Source of the DNA: Linnemannia elongata | Lineage: Eukaryota > Mortierellomycota > Mortierellomycetes > Mortierellales > Mortierellaceae | DNA: 64,000 bases | Direction of reading: 5' to 3' | NCBI GenBank assembly: GCA_036320915.1 | Contig: JAXBDG010000002.1 | Coordinates: forward strand, 3,314,001-3,378,000 | Shown: positions 1-12,298 of the stretch, piece by piece | Layout of the letters: every line of letters begins with the position of its first letter | Position numbering within the stretch: position 1 is the first letter of the stretch | Translations under genes and position numbers: made by a program | The notes under the pieces: model-generated | The model's database searches: none | Told to the model about the DNA's origin: nothing | The model's input: only the letters and a program-made list of their open reading frames with translations

Positions 1-3000
1 GCATGCTGGACACGGGTGCTGAAAGGGGTTGATGCATCCGTCATGCCAGAGAGGTGTCTCGCCTTCAACAGCTCACACTGGTGCGGCGAAAGACGAGCTG
101 GATTGTTGATGAAAAGGTTCCATGCCAGGGCGGTGTCGACTTGGTTGAAGATGCCGATAATGCCCTTGGACATGGTGAAGAGTTTGTCCGTCAGCAAGTC
201 AGGGCGCTCGGACATGACATAATCCTTGACACTGGCGATATGGATCGCGGAGGGTGACATGGCCAAGAGCTGCTCCATCAGCGCCTCGAACTGCGCCTGG
301 TCCTTCTTGTCGTTCTCAAGCACACAGTCGTCGACACGGCGCTGAACCTCCTGGTTGAACATTGTCGAGTGCAGGCGGAGTTCGCTGAAGCGCTGGAACC
401 AGGGCAGATCCTTCTGGTGCTTTCGGAGCCAGTCGCCGTTGTACACGGCAATAACGCGCTTGACATACTTCGCCGACTCGTTCACTGCCTTGTCATCGGT
501 ACTCCAGTCCAGAACCTCATCAGGACCAAAGGTCTTCTTGGGCGCATTGGCTAAGACGACCAAGGCCTCGTCAAGGTACGCGACCAAGGTGGGTGAGTTC
601 TTCCAGCGCCAGCCAAGACCGCGGAGGAAACCGGTACACAAGAACCTCCAGAGCTCCTTGCGGTACTTCTTGAAGGTCGCCAGATCATCACCCTTGGCCT
701 CAGGATCCAACAGAGACTTGACCTGCAACCAGCGAGAGTAATAAGCATTGATCAATCCCTGGACGTAGACCTCCTCCTGGCCCTCGGGGACAAGGACATT
801 TCCCCATGAGCCACCCTCGGTCTTCTCAGTCTCGAGCTCCTTAGCCAAGATTTGACGGCGACGGATCTCAGCCTGCTCGTTGCGCTCGTACTTGAAGCTC
901 GAGTAGTCTGGTGCAGAAACAGCCAGACTGTACTTCTCCAGAGCTGCAGTCTCACCGAGCTGGGAGAGCTTGCGCCTCCAGGGGATCTCAGTACCGAGAT
1001 GGTAGAAGGGGTGTGAAGGGCGGTCGATGAAGCGGTTCAATGCCTCGGAGGCGATCTTATCCAAGAACTTTGTGATTCCAGACACAGGCGAGACAGCAGC
1101 CGAGTTCTAATTTCCGTCACATCACATAACATCACAATTAATTATGCGTTAGTTTCGTCCTAAGGCATTGCTAAAAACTTGCTACCACAATAAATTAGTC
1201 ACGCAAAGTATCCGTACCTGGGCATCCATGGCGAGATACAAGGTGGCCAGCTCCTCAGCCTGCTCATCCGTCGCCTTATCCAAGTACTGGCGTGGGACTC
1301 GACCATCCCGCGGCAACAGGAAGGGCGAAAGTGTCATCAAGTTGGGCTGGATCTCATTTCGAATCCTATCAAGTGTAATGTATGGTGAAGAGCTGTTAGA
1401 TACAATCGCATCGACAAGCAGTACAAGTTAAAACTCAATCGTAAATCAAAGAAAGCTTACTTGGGGACGAGCCATTTCATGGTGAGAATCCACTCGTTCA
1501 CATCTCCAGTCAGACGGGTCGCCTTGATAAGAGCCGTAATCCACTTGAGACGATCTTCAAAGGCTGGCTTCAAGGTCTCCTTGGCAAGAGCATTACGGAC
1601 ACCAGGAACACGGATGTCGACAAAGACAGCCCAGTCCGTAATCTGATCGCCCAAATCGACCGACTTGTCGTTCTTCTCCGCAAAGACCAAAGGATACACA
1701 ATCTTGTGCCGTTGTTCGCTGTTGGTGCACAGCTTTTCTAGCATAGGCAGGACGCTCAGTCCCTTATCCTTGATTAAAAGAGGCTTGAAACTCGGTAGAC
1801 CCACAATCCAGGTGACCACCTCCTCCCGTTGCTTGTCCGTCAGATGCGGTGCTAACTTGCAAAAGTGGCTGATCCAGGCGGAGTTGAGGCGGATGGGGGC
1901 CTTTCCGGGACGGTTCAAGCAGCCGGCGACGCAGACTTGGTAGACCTTCTTGTTGTCCCAGTCTGGAACCGAGGTGAAAGGAGGCTCGATCTTGTCATCG
2001 GGGATCGCATAAACACTTGTGTCGCGAGGTGCGAGAATGTCGACCAAGTTCTCAATAATCGACTTGACGAGGTTGTCCTTGCGTAACTTGTGTTTAAAGA
2101 TGACTTGGATCTGTTCAAAAACATGCTGGCCGAGTGGAGGGAAATCTTTGATTATCGACTTCCTGGGGGCATCCCACTCAGAGGGGGTCTGGCCGCCAAT
2201 GATGGGCTTCAAGACAGTGCTGTACAGTCGCTGGTTGAAGGCTTCGTCATCCTTGACCTGAAATCGGATAGCCTTCATAGCGGTGGAAATATTGAGGGCG
2301 ATCAACTCTCGAAGTGCATCGTGAAAGTAGGTCGCGGCGCCAGTGCGCTCCTTGTAGGTGGAAGAGCCTGTCAAACGACGAGTCAAATTGCCAACTCCGG
2401 ATGCGACAAAGTCGAGGATACCATCCAAACGAGATGCCTGGGTCCAAGGCTGGGTCGATTGCGTCTTGAATTCCTCGTGGTCAATCAAGGCCAAGGCTGC
2501 ACGAGAGAGCTTATCAACCACGGCACCACGGCAGTATGCAAAGAGCTTGGAATGAGGCAGGGCCTTGGTCTTGACTAACTCTCCGTCGGCGACCGAGATA
2601 AGGTCGAGCCAGTACTCCTCCAACAAGTCACCCTCAGGGTTGTGATGGCACCAGAAACGACGGGCATTGCCATGGTCGGACACAGCCTTGGGAATGCTGA
2701 CGGCATACTTCTTGTCGGCTAAGGCTCTCCAAGAAGTGGCCTTGAGAATTTTCATGACCCTCTTGGCGTCGTAGTGGAGGAACGCCACGAGAGAGTTCTC
2801 GACAAGTGAGGCAAGCTTGGGGGAGCGTGCTTCGGGCATGGCGCTGTCCCAGATGTGAAGCGGAGGATACTTTTCTTGGAGGGTCAGGACGACATCCTTG
2901 ATAGACTCGCCAGGCTCGCATAAGCCTCGCTTGGGCTGGTTGTTGACGTCCAGCATCCATGTGTATTCGTTCCAAACGCGCTCACGTTCGAACTCCTTGG

Positions 3001-3750
3001 CCTGCTCGAGGGCCTTCCGAAGTCGTGTTGTAACAGGGGCCTGGACCTCTGCGTTGATGGACTAGTGTGAACATTGAGAAAAGATGAACAAGAAAAAAGT
3101 GTTAGTGAAACTTGCACTAGGCAGTAAGTAGATGTAAAGGTTTCGTTCATCATGCATAAAAAAAGAAACCCTACCTCCTTGCGAGGCTTTCCAAGGATGT
3201 CGTTGATGAGGACCTTGCGCTTCTGTTTTGCCAATGCAGCGACGAGAGCGTCACGGACAGCAGGAGCAGCGCCTTGAGAGGCAGTGAGAATATCCTCATC
3301 CTTGGCACAGGCCGCCAGACATTGAACAAGACGCTTTCTTCCAACCTGGTAAGGATGGTTCAAGGAGGCAAGCAAGATGGCAACTGCACGGTCGCTACCC
3401 TTATTGGCTAACACGGTCGCCAGGGTCAGACCTGCATCGCGTTGGAGGTATCGAGAGGAGGCGTTGGTCTGGGGGAACAATAGTGTCTCGACATCGAACT
3501 CTGGATTGGGGTTTCCTCCGTCGGCGTTGAGGTCGGACTCGTTCTGGGGAGGTCTGGGGATGGGGATGGATCGCACTGTGGGCTTGGTGGCCAGGAGTTG
3601 TTCAATCAAGGGGAGAAGGGACTCTCCATGGCCTAGAGCGAGGTCGCGGAGGTAGTTGGGGCGGTATTGGATACGGCGGGAATGAAGGGCCTTGACCAAG
3701 TCCTTCTCAGTAGCAGGCAGAGGAAGAGGCGTGGGAGTTGAGGAGGCCAT
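1..3750 (-). CDS. Large uncharacterised helical (HEAT-like) protein, 3' end cut by window edge
   Basis: Four exons on the minus strand: 3750-3175, 3061-1461, 1365-1218 and 1106-1, all with GT-AG junctions that keep phase. About 1,143 residues are visible and the frame is still open at base 1. The ATG at 3750 is the first in frame and opens a Pro/Thr-rich tail. Residues about 15-190 look like paired amphipathic helices of the HEAT type (segments reading YLQRDAGLTLATVLANKGSD and AVAILLASLNHPYQVGRKRL). The remainder is soluble, helix-rich and rich in Trp/Lys/Arg, with no transmembrane segment, signal peptide or catalytic motif that I recognise. I cannot assign a family; a scaffold or repeat-solenoid role is only a guess. 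It is divergent from the TMEM234-like gene, 766 bp away. Confidence 0.85.
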
Positions 3751-4516
3751 TGGTTGAATGTGAATCAGTAATGGAAGAACGAGGGTATGAGGTTTTGGTT
3801 GTCAGGGTCGAGGTGAACACAAATAGAGTTTTTTGTGTCCCTGAGGTTGTAAGAACAAAAAGAGGCGTGTGGTGATGGAGGACTGGCTGACAAGAAAAAG
3901 ACGTTGCAAAGGAAAAGGAATGGAGTCAAGAAAAGTGGATAAAAGGAGAAGGAGGGAGAGAGAGAGAGAAGAGGAAGGAGTAGGAGGAAGTAGAAAGGAG
4001 AAAGGGGGAGAAAGAAAAGGAGAAAGGACTAAAAAGAACGTGAGAACAAAGGCTCTTTTATATACAAAAGGGAAAGGTCGGTGGCGGTGCTAAATCGTGC
4101 CGAGGAGAACCTGAACGAGCACAACTCACTTTTTGTCGCTTCGAGTCAGCAGCACACAGTAGTCAATTGGCCTTCTTCACCTTGAAGGAGAAAGAAGGAA
4201 AGCCGCGCCTCCAGTCTTCACACCATTTACCATCCTCCCTTTGTTCACCAAGTATCGTCTTTGCTAGGTTAGCTAGCCATAGTCTGGCTCAGTCTACGGT
4301 GACTAAACGCGCGTTCACTGTTCTCGTCAACCAGCCTCCTCATCTTTACTTATGCTTCCTGTTCCACAAGAGTCAGACGGGTGTTAGGCTGCGCCTGCAA
4401 CCTTTAATTCCTCTAACTAATGATGGAATTAATGTTTTCTTGGAAAGAGCTGAGCGTTGTGCATGCGAAGGTTCCTGAACACACTTTTAATCATCTAAAC
4501 ACACACACATCACACA
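3751..4516. promoter_or_regulatory. Intergenic region between divergent genes
   Basis: A 766-bp region separates the start codon of the left-edge gene (minus) from that of the TMEM234-like gene (plus). The part at about 3890-4035 is strongly purine-rich on the plus strand, so it is pyrimidine-rich in the direction of the minus-strand gene. That matches the CT-rich leaders seen elsewhere in the window. I see no gene, tRNA or repeat here. A promoter role is inferred from position only. Confidence 0.4.
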
Positions 4517-5285
4517 ATGCTCCCTGAAAACGCAATTGGCTTTATTCTCGGTAAGGGAGGCTATCTAGTTCACACTGCAAGCCATCAATGGCACGAGTTC
4601 ATGGAAGTTCGAAAGAATTGTATGGCATGTTCTTTGTGGGCGAGGTGCTTCTACTCACGCTCTGTTACGGCTTCTCGTATCAATTTACTAGTTGCGCTCT
4701 GCTGGGGATTCACGAACCCTTTCATCAAGAACGGATCTAAGGGGCTCGAGTCGATTAAGCGCGATTCATGGATCCGTCAAGTCGCTGCCGAGTACTGGTA
4801 CCTCTTGACACGCTGGCAGGTACTGTCCAATAACGAAAGAGTGGGACCCGACAGATCTTGTTTCGTCCCTAGTCATACTCTCCATTGAGAGTCCGAACTA
4901 AAGAGCCATCTCACATCATTTTATTACTTTTAGTATGTTGTTCCACTTGTGCTCAACCTATGCGGTTCTGTTGTCTACTACCACACTCTTGGCAAGGCCG
5001 ACCTGTCTTTGGCTGTGCCGATCACCAACTCGCTCACCTTTATTTTCACTACCCTGGCAGGGATTCTCTTGGGCGAGAGCATCGGATCGCCTCGTAAGTC
5101 CCGGCGTCCAAAACATGGGATATGAACATAATTGTTGCTCGTTTACGTACATGTGAATTTAAACGCGTGAGCTGGATAATAACACTTTGTGGTATGATTT
5201 ACTATTGTACATGCAACTAGGCTCGTGGTTGGGAATGACAATGGTGGTTCTTGGAGTTGGTCTTTGTGTGCAGAGCAAGGCATAA
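4517..5285 (+). CDS. TMEM234: TMEM234-like small multispan membrane protein
   Basis: Four exons: 4517-4550, 4692-4819, 4934-5093 and 5221-5285. Joined they encode 128 residues, close to the usual length of animal TMEM234. Diagnostic stretches are ILVALCWGFTNPFIKNGSKG near the N terminus, VPLVLNLCGSVVYYHTLGKA in the middle and the following LSLAVPITNSLTFIFTTLAG, then a last hydrophobic helix ending in QSKA. This gives four predicted membrane helices with the small-transporter (DMT/EamA-like) look of the family. Its molecular function is not established. The first exon is only 34 nt, so the gene is easily missed: no single reading frame exceeds about 60 family residues. The cyclophilin gene follows 174 bp downstream on the same strand. 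Confidence 0.88.
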
Positions 5286-5459
5286 TTCTTTACGGAAATA
5301 AAAAGGCATTCATCGTTCGCCGTTCTCGACACGCGTTGGTGGCTTAGATGATCCAAAAAAGTGGTGGCGGTGTTTTTTATCAATGCAACTGTGCAGGCTG
5401 CATGGTCGTTTCTCTCGCATCAACTACTCAACTTCACACCAGCCTAGAACAACATCAGG

Positions 5460-6566
5460 ATGTCGACCGTCGTACTGGAAACCTCCATGGTAAACTACAG
5501 GAGATATAGGCGCAAAGATTGCCCTAGGGTAGTTGCAGGAATGATTATAGAACAGACCTGGACTGTGCAACCTAGTACTGATGTCGGATGTACGTTTCTG
5601 AACTATTAGGGAGAGATCACCATCGAGCTCTACACAGAGCATGCACCAAAGACCTGCAAAAACTTTTATGAACTGGTACGGATCAGTCACCATGGATATG
5701 CATCGTTTACTTAACGGTTAACGTGTCGCTTGACACTCAAAAGTAGGGTTGCTACAACAGTGCACTCATGAGCTGCAATTCTTTTTTGATACATACTCAT
5801 TCTGTAGGCAAGGAAAGGCTACTACAATGGAGTCGTCGTAAGTAAACAGCGACCTCTTCATTGAAGGGGACATGTGTAAATCGGGATCCTCAGGAGCATA
5901 AAGAAGAGTTGTACTCACAAGCGAAATACTATCTTCCGTTTGATTCTCTTTTCATGTATCCACTCCAACACGGTTATAGTTCCATCGCATTATCCCCGAC
6001 TTTATGATTCAAGGAGGAGACCCAACAGGCACTGGCCGCGGAGGCGCATCCATTTATGGGTAAGTTGGACTGGGTCATACCAGGCCAGTACAGTCGTTAC
6101 ATAATGGCAGCACGATATCAAGAAACACATGTCTGACTAAATGAGGCCTTTTTTTATAATAGTGACAAGTTTGCTGATGAATTCAACTCAGCTCTGAAGC
6201 ACACGGGAGCCGGCATCCTCAGCATGGCCAACTCTGGACCCAACACAAACGGATCACAGGCATGTCAACCTTCTTACGATATTTTTTGACACTCAGTCCA
6301 ACAGCGTCGTTTTTTTTTCTTCGGTGATACGAGGCGCACACGCGTTTGGTTCAATGTGAGCTAATACGTATCTGCTATGCCTTTGGTTTCAATTGATATA
6401 GTTTTTCATTACATTGGCGCCAACGCCGTGGCTGGACAACAAGCACACCATCTTTGGACGAGTTTCGTCGGGTATCAAGGTTGTGAACAGGATGGGACTT
6501 GTTGCTACAGATGCCAGCGACCGTCCCAAGGAGGCCGTCAAGATAATTCGTGCCCGAGTCGAATAA
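5460..6566 (+). CDS. PPIL1: Cyclophilin, peptidyl-prolyl cis-trans isomerase of the PPIL1 type
   Basis: Six exons: 5460-5489, 5610-5675, 5808-5837, 5980-6059, 6163-6259 and 6402-6566, encoding 155 residues. This is a bare single-domain cyclophilin, the size of PPIL1, which in animals and fungi associates with the spliceosome. It catalyses proline cis-trans isomerisation. Catalytic and ligand residues are in place: Arg45 and Phe50 in [17 protein letters not shown], Gln53, Phe103 in SQFFITLAP, Trp111 and His116 in [13 protein letters not shown]. There is no signal peptide, so it is cytosolic or nuclear. The fifth intron (6260-6401) starts with GC rather than GT (CAG/GCATGT), a known minor donor class. 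Assignment to PPIL1 rather than another short cyclophilin rests on length and the [14 protein letters not shown] start. Confidence 0.95.
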
Positions 6567-7583
6567 ATCACCTCAGGGCTACGGCCTTGATCGAACTCAT
6601 AAAATTCAATGGCATCATTAATTAATTAGCGGGGATGGATGGCTATGGGGTTACTTGACCTTTAGTCGTAGGAAAGGAGTACCCTGCCTCAAGGCTGTCC
6701 GGGCAAGTTGAACACACTATCCACTACCAAGTGACAAGTATGTCGAGTGATGAGTATTTCGATGTTTCTTACCCAGTCTCTCTCACAGTCGTCGTCGGAG
6801 AAAGGCGGCCAGACTGGCAGTTGAGTTGAGCAGATAAGAATAACCATAAAAACAACGTGGAACTAAAATGAAGAGGAGGCAATTGAAATGAAAGTAAAAA
6901 AGAGTGTTGGCTGGACAGCGGAGAGGTATTTCCAATTGTCCAAGGGGAGCCGCTGTCAAGACATTGTCATATGAAAAACACTGAAGAATGCGGGACTTCA
7001 TTTTCGACAGGACTATGGTCTTCTGCCTCTGCCACTGTAGTCGATCACCAGAGAGGGAAACTTGGGGTTACAGTAATTCCTCTTTTTTTCTCTTCCATCT
7101 TTTCTTTTCTTTCTTTTCCATTCCGCAGAAGTTCTTTTACTTTCCCACCCGTCCTCTTCACCTTCCCCCCACCGTTTAGTCATCTTCTGTCCACCTGCCA
7201 CCTTTTCTTTTATATATATTATCCTTTTGCCTCCGACAGCTTTGGTTTTCTCCCCCACCTTCGTCTGTCCCCTTCCAGCCAACGGCACTCGACCCCGCTC
7301 AACTCGACCCGGCTTCCGGAAACACATGGACCCTGTCTTCCCTTGGCCCATTCCACCCTCTTGAACTAAGTTCGTTAGAGCTGTGCCCTCGCTCAACACC
7401 TGTCCAAGGCATCCTTCTCCTTAATCATCTCACTTTCTCAACTCTTTTCTTTCCTTCCTCATTTCGTTTTTCTCTTTCCTACCTTCCCTTTCTTTCTTCC
7501 AACTCTCAGCAGGAACTGTATACAACAAGCCCGTGTCCTTGGACCAACTTATTCACTTCTTCCTTCTCGGCCCTCAGTGAATC
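6567..7583. promoter_or_regulatory. Intergenic region and CT-rich leader of the Zn2Cys6 gene
   Basis: 1,017 bp without a supportable gene. From about 7080 to 7560 the plus strand is a nearly continuous C/T-rich stretch leading to the ATG at 7584, including TATATATATTATCC at about 7211. This pattern of a pyrimidine-rich leader recurs before several genes here and probably holds the transcription start. No exact start site can be read from the sequence. Confidence 0.4.
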
Positions 7584-10500
7584 ATGGGGAAGAAGGCAGC
7601 AGCTGCCACCGCCAGCAACCGGGACGACCGCCAGTCATCAGAGTCAGGCGCCGACAACGAAGACCACGACCACGACAATGATCACGACCACGACCACGAC
7701 CAGGACCACGAACAGGATCACAATGGCGGCGACGAGGCAACACCTGTTAAACGAAAGCGCCTCACGCAGGCATGTGATCCTTGTCGCAAGAAAAAGATCA
7801 AGTGCGGTATGTCCTTCGCTTCATGCAGCAGCAACAGCCTCCTCTTTATCCCTTTCTTTACCTCGTTGTCACTGGAAGTCGAAGTTTTGCTCATGGTTGG
7901 TCATCGGGATTGCACAAAAAAGGATAACGGCCGCCGTCTTGAACACATACACAATCCTCAAGACTGTCGACAATTTGTTGTGGTGGGACACATTTACACG
8001 CGATCGGCTGGCTAGATAGAACTGCTGGCGTGGCTCAATTGCATGGGCAGACTGACGATCGAGTGTGGAGTATGAACACGGGCTAATACACGTAATACGG
8101 TACGACCTGCTCAACTTTTAGATGGCATCAAACCGAGCTGCGCCAATTGCCTTAAGCTGAACGGCAACTGCACTTATCTCCCCAGCATGAAGAAGCGTGG
8201 CCCCCGCCAAGGATACATCGAGCTCTTAGAGAAGCGACTGGACAAGATGGAACAATTGCTTCAACATGGGCCTTCTGCGGTTGATCCGGACCTCCTCGAC
8301 TCAAAGTCGCTTCTAAACTCGCACCTCCGTCCTGGTGCAAGACGATCATCGTCGCCTCCTGTTGATGAGGCTGAAAGAGAGCCGAGGAAACGACCTGACC
8401 CGGAAGCACGCTACTTTGGAACAACCTCTGGATACACCAAACAGCACACAGAGTACGACAGGCAGAACGATCCGGGCAATGGCGTTGTTGGACCCAAGTA
8501 CAGTTCAGAGTCCACATTTCCTCACAAAGAACGGCCCAAAAAATCACTCTATGGCATTAAGGACGAGGTCCCCCGGAAGGAGATTCTCGATCACCTTATC
8601 GAGCTGTTCTTTGATTCGATCTACTTTCAGCTGCCCATCATTCACCCTGGAACGTTCATGAAGCAGTACAAGGAGGGGAAGGTCTCTCCTAATTTGCTGA
8701 ATGCAATGTGCGCTGCAGTGGCTCGGTTCTCGAATCATCCAGACGTCGTCACAACTCCCGCCTTCCTTGCAGGAGAGCCCTTTGCGACCAACATTCGCGC
8801 TGTTCTGGTGGACTCGATCGACGTCCCAACTGTCTCAAACGTCCAGGCGCTACTTTTACTGTCGATGTACGAGTACGGAGCAGCGAGAGGTCCTCGAGCA
8901 TGGATGTTTGGTGGAATGGCCGTCCGTCAAGCACAAGAGCTGGGTTTGAACCGAGAGGACAGTAGTCCGGTGTTTTATCTGAAGGGAGATTGGGTAATGC
9001 GAGAGACGAGGCGGAGAACGTTTTGGGCCTGCTTTATACTGGATGTCCTGGCCTCTTCATCTTCAGGACGGCCCAGGATGATGGACGAACGAGACTGTGA
9101 GGTTCTGCTGCCCAGTGAGGACCACGACTGGTATGAGGAGCGCCCTGTTGTTACGGAAATGCTGGATGAAGATCACGATTCGTCGTCTGGGACTGAGCAC
9201 GAAGCATCTTCAAAATCTGCCGAGGAGGATCAGGAGAGCAAGGCAGCTGCTCGAGGACGTCATTCACCCAAGAACCCCTCTGAAGATACCAGCGCGGAGA
9301 CGAAACATCATGAGAGCCCCGATTCTGAGGCCAAGACAGACGAATCCAACCCTCCCAAAGCCAAAAAACAAGGAAACAGCCACGTCCTCAGCTCCTTCGC
9401 CTATTTGATCCGAATTGTTGCAGTCCTCGGCAAGGTCTCTCAATACGTCAACCGACCTCGATCCAAAAAGTCGATCCCTCCAAGTGAGCGAGGTTCAGAG
9501 TTCTCGCTGATCGATGCCGCTCTGACCGCCTGGCACAAATCCATTCCACCGCATCTGGCCTACTCACTGGAGAACGCCAAGATGGTCAAGGACAAGGGAG
9601 AGGGATGCATTATTGTCTTTATGCATGTCATCTATCATACGTCTGTGGTTCTTCTCCACCGACCCATCCTTGCTGCAGACAAGTCGTCCTTGCCGCTTGA
9701 GTCCAAGTTTGTCGAGAACTCTGTCGCGCGATGCTCAGATGCTGCCAGCAAGGTGTCGGATGTACTGGAGTTTGTTCAGTACTACAACTGCCCTCCGCGG
9801 ATCTTCATCTCTGCCTTTTTTGCATACCCGGTCTTCACCACCGCGACCATGTGAGTCTTCTCTCCACACACATGTACTATCGGCTGTTTAGTGTCGAATG
9901 ATTAATTTCACGCCACTAATATTATTTTTTTTCACTTACGTGTAAATAGTCATATCACAAACGCGTTCGCGGCAGATGCGACAGTGGCATCTAGGGCCCG
10001 CAGGAGTCTGAGCATCCATGTCAAGATCTTGCAGACAATGAAGTCGTACTGGTCGATGGCAGATAAGTTCTTCTATATTATCCGCGATTTGTACTCGATT
10101 CAGTCCAAGATCAGCTCTTCTGCGGCCGGCATCGCCATTCCCCAAGTGACGAGCAGCAAAACCCAGGCTGCACCATCGACATCCACTACTGACAGTACCG
10201 GTGGGTCAAATGAGACCCTAGGAGCAGGTTCAGAGGCAGGAGTTTTGTCGAAGGATGTGGGACCAGACGGAACCACCAAGCTGGCGTCTATTAGCTCGTT
10301 CTTGAAGAGCGACTCTGGTCTGATTGCGTTGTGGAGACGAGCAACGGAGATGCAGGTTCTGGATGAGGCCAAGCAGGAACAGCGCCGACTGTCTGCGTCC
10401 GAGGAGACTGTTAAACGCCCTGTCACGCTGGAGAAGATGAAAGAGATTGACCCTCAGGACAAGGCCCTTCAGGAGCATCGCGAGAAGATGAATGCACTGG

Positions 10501-11866
10501 AGATTCAGGAAATCAACCAGGAGTTTGACCGACGCTGGAGATCCAAGTTGGAGCCGCGAACTGCACGATCCCCGACAGCAAAAATTAGGAGCGCCGGAGA
10601 AGATGACGCTGCCAAGCATGAGACGACGACATCGGTCGAGAAACGCCACCAGGACGAAGACTCTGTCAACCCCAAGGCTACAAAGCAGACCAAGGTCTCC
10701 AAGTCGACCAAGACAAGTCGCTCAGCACAAGTACAGAGGCCTACAGAGGACGACACTACGGCGGCAGTGCGTCAGAGCCCAAAGGAACCCATCTCATCCC
10801 CATCGACTTCGAGTGCTGGAGGCAGCGATCAGTTAGTCCAAAGCCCAACCACCTATCGCCACTCTGTTCTTCAGCAGCCCCAAGCACTCCAACAACACGA
10901 CTCTTACATCCTGCAACCGATGCAGATCCAGCGCACGTCTGGCCCAGCTTCTGATGTTACTGTTTCTGTGCCTGAAGCCGACGTGAACCGGCATCTGTTG
11001 GGCTTGTATGCGCAGCAGCATCAGCAGCAGGAGGCACTATCCAACTCACTCGACATGCTCCAGAACGCCAACATTCAGCGACAACAACACCTTCAGATGC
11101 AACAACAACAGACCGCTCAGATGTCGTCTCTTGCATTTGGACCTCCAGGAGGATATCCCGGCTCATTCTTGTCAGCACCCTTGATGAACAATCAACAAAA
11201 CTTTTCTCAGCAAGCAGCTCCTTCGGCGCCCATGTTTGGACTGCCGCTCGTGTATGGAAGCAACTTTGAGGAGAGCCAGGCTCAAAGGATTCAAACCGAG
11301 TCATTGGGATCGCTTTTTGACTTTGCGTTGCCTCAGGAGGATATCTCTTTCTTGTCGAATTCGTTCCAAGTGACGCCGATGATGATGCGGGAGACGATGG
11401 GGTTCACAAACACTAATAATGCCGGTAGGGTTGGCGGGTCGGCGGGTGGTGGGGTGTCGGGTCCAGGACCTCATGGCGGAAGGATGGCGCCCGAAACAGG
11501 TTCGGTAGCGGCAGCAGCAACAGCAGCGGCAGCGGCGAGTAATTTGAGTCCGGCCATTTCGACAACATCTTCAACCACGCCGCTGGGTCGGACATTGGAT
11601 GCACAGAGCCCTCCAACAGATGCAGGCAGTCTATTCAATATCTCCCCGGGTTTGCACTCATTCTTAATGGCGGATGAAGCGTTTACAAGTGTGGAATCGA
11701 CGCCCAACAACTTGATTCGGTACCTGCAATTGCATCACCAGCAGGAGTTACAACAGCAGGAACTGCAACAGCAGCAGGACATGCAGCCGTTGCTGAACCA
11801 ACAGAATTCTTTGATCTTTGACGACTATTATCCCTGGAGTCAGTTCTCAGCACTACAGCAACAGCA

Positions 11867-11897
<31 letters not shown>

Positions 11898-11951
11898 CAG
11901 CAGCAGTCTCCACTTGATCGCCTTGGTCATAGTCGAAATCTTAGCAACTAG
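7584..11951 (+). CDS. Zn2Cys6 (Gal4-type) fungal transcription factor, very long
   Basis: Three exons: 7584-7806, 8122-9850 and 9950-11951, encoding 1,317 residues. The binuclear zinc cluster is split by intron 1 and complete after joining: Cys64, Cys67, Cys74, Cys81, Cys84 and Cys91 with 2-6-6-2-6 spacing. It is followed by a basic linker (KKRGPRQGYIELLEKRLDKM) that begins a short dimerisation coil. A fungal-specific transcription factor domain lies at about 220-410, with typical HPGTF, RAWMFGGMAVRQAQELGLNR and RRRTFWACFILD motifs. It is interrupted by an acidic insert and resumes as far as about 680. An Asp/His repeat lies before the zinc cluster; the C-terminal 500 residues are Gln-, Ser- and Ala-rich and end in an uninterrupted polyglutamine run. 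It should bind CGG-type DNA sites in the nucleus; the target pathway cannot be read from sequence. Confidence 0.93.
11855..11908 (+). repeat. CAG/CAA repeat coding for the C-terminal polyglutamine of the transcription factor
   Basis: An in-frame run of mixed CAG and CAA codons gives about 17 consecutive glutamines shortly before the stop codon. Shorter Gln runs precede it from about 11001. Mixed codons suggest a somewhat stabilised but still length-variable tract. Confidence 0.9.
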
Positions 11952-12212
11952 AAATACAGCGCTTTTCTTTTTTTTTTTTTTTTTCTTTCTTTCTTTTTGG
12001 GTTCCATGGGTTACTTAAGCTCTTTTGACTAGTCCCGCTGTTGACTGTTACTCCCATCGTTTGCAATAGGATGTGCTGATATGTAAAGGACTTTTATGAA
12101 TATGCCTTTTCGGGTTCGGTCCTGCAGCCGGTCGAATCGAAGCGCGCTATTGAGCGCTGCAAGAGCACAACCTCAGTGAGGCCGAGATTCTAGGAAGAAG
12201 TGATCTTTGTGT

Positions 12213-12214
<2 letters not shown>

Positions 12215-12252
<38 letters not shown>
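12215..12252 (+). repeat. Poly(T) run of 38 nt
   Basis: Uninterrupted T run in the 3' flank of the transcription factor gene, 9 nt before a TC microsatellite. It could be a mononucleotide microsatellite or the fossil tail of a minus-strand retroposed transcript; no flanking target duplication was recognised. Confidence 0.9.
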
Positions 12253-12253
<1 letters not shown>

Positions 12254-12257
12254 TCTT

Positions 12258-12261
<4 letters not shown>

Positions 12262-12295
<34 letters not shown>
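12262..12295 (+). repeat. TC dinucleotide microsatellite
   Basis: 17 perfect TC units directly after the poly(T) run. Confidence 0.95.

Positions 12296-12298
<3 letters not shown>

Noticed and set aside
12215..12295. Telomere-like or centromere-like repeat
   Set aside because: It is only a T run followed by TC units; no telomeric unit and normal genes lie on both sides.
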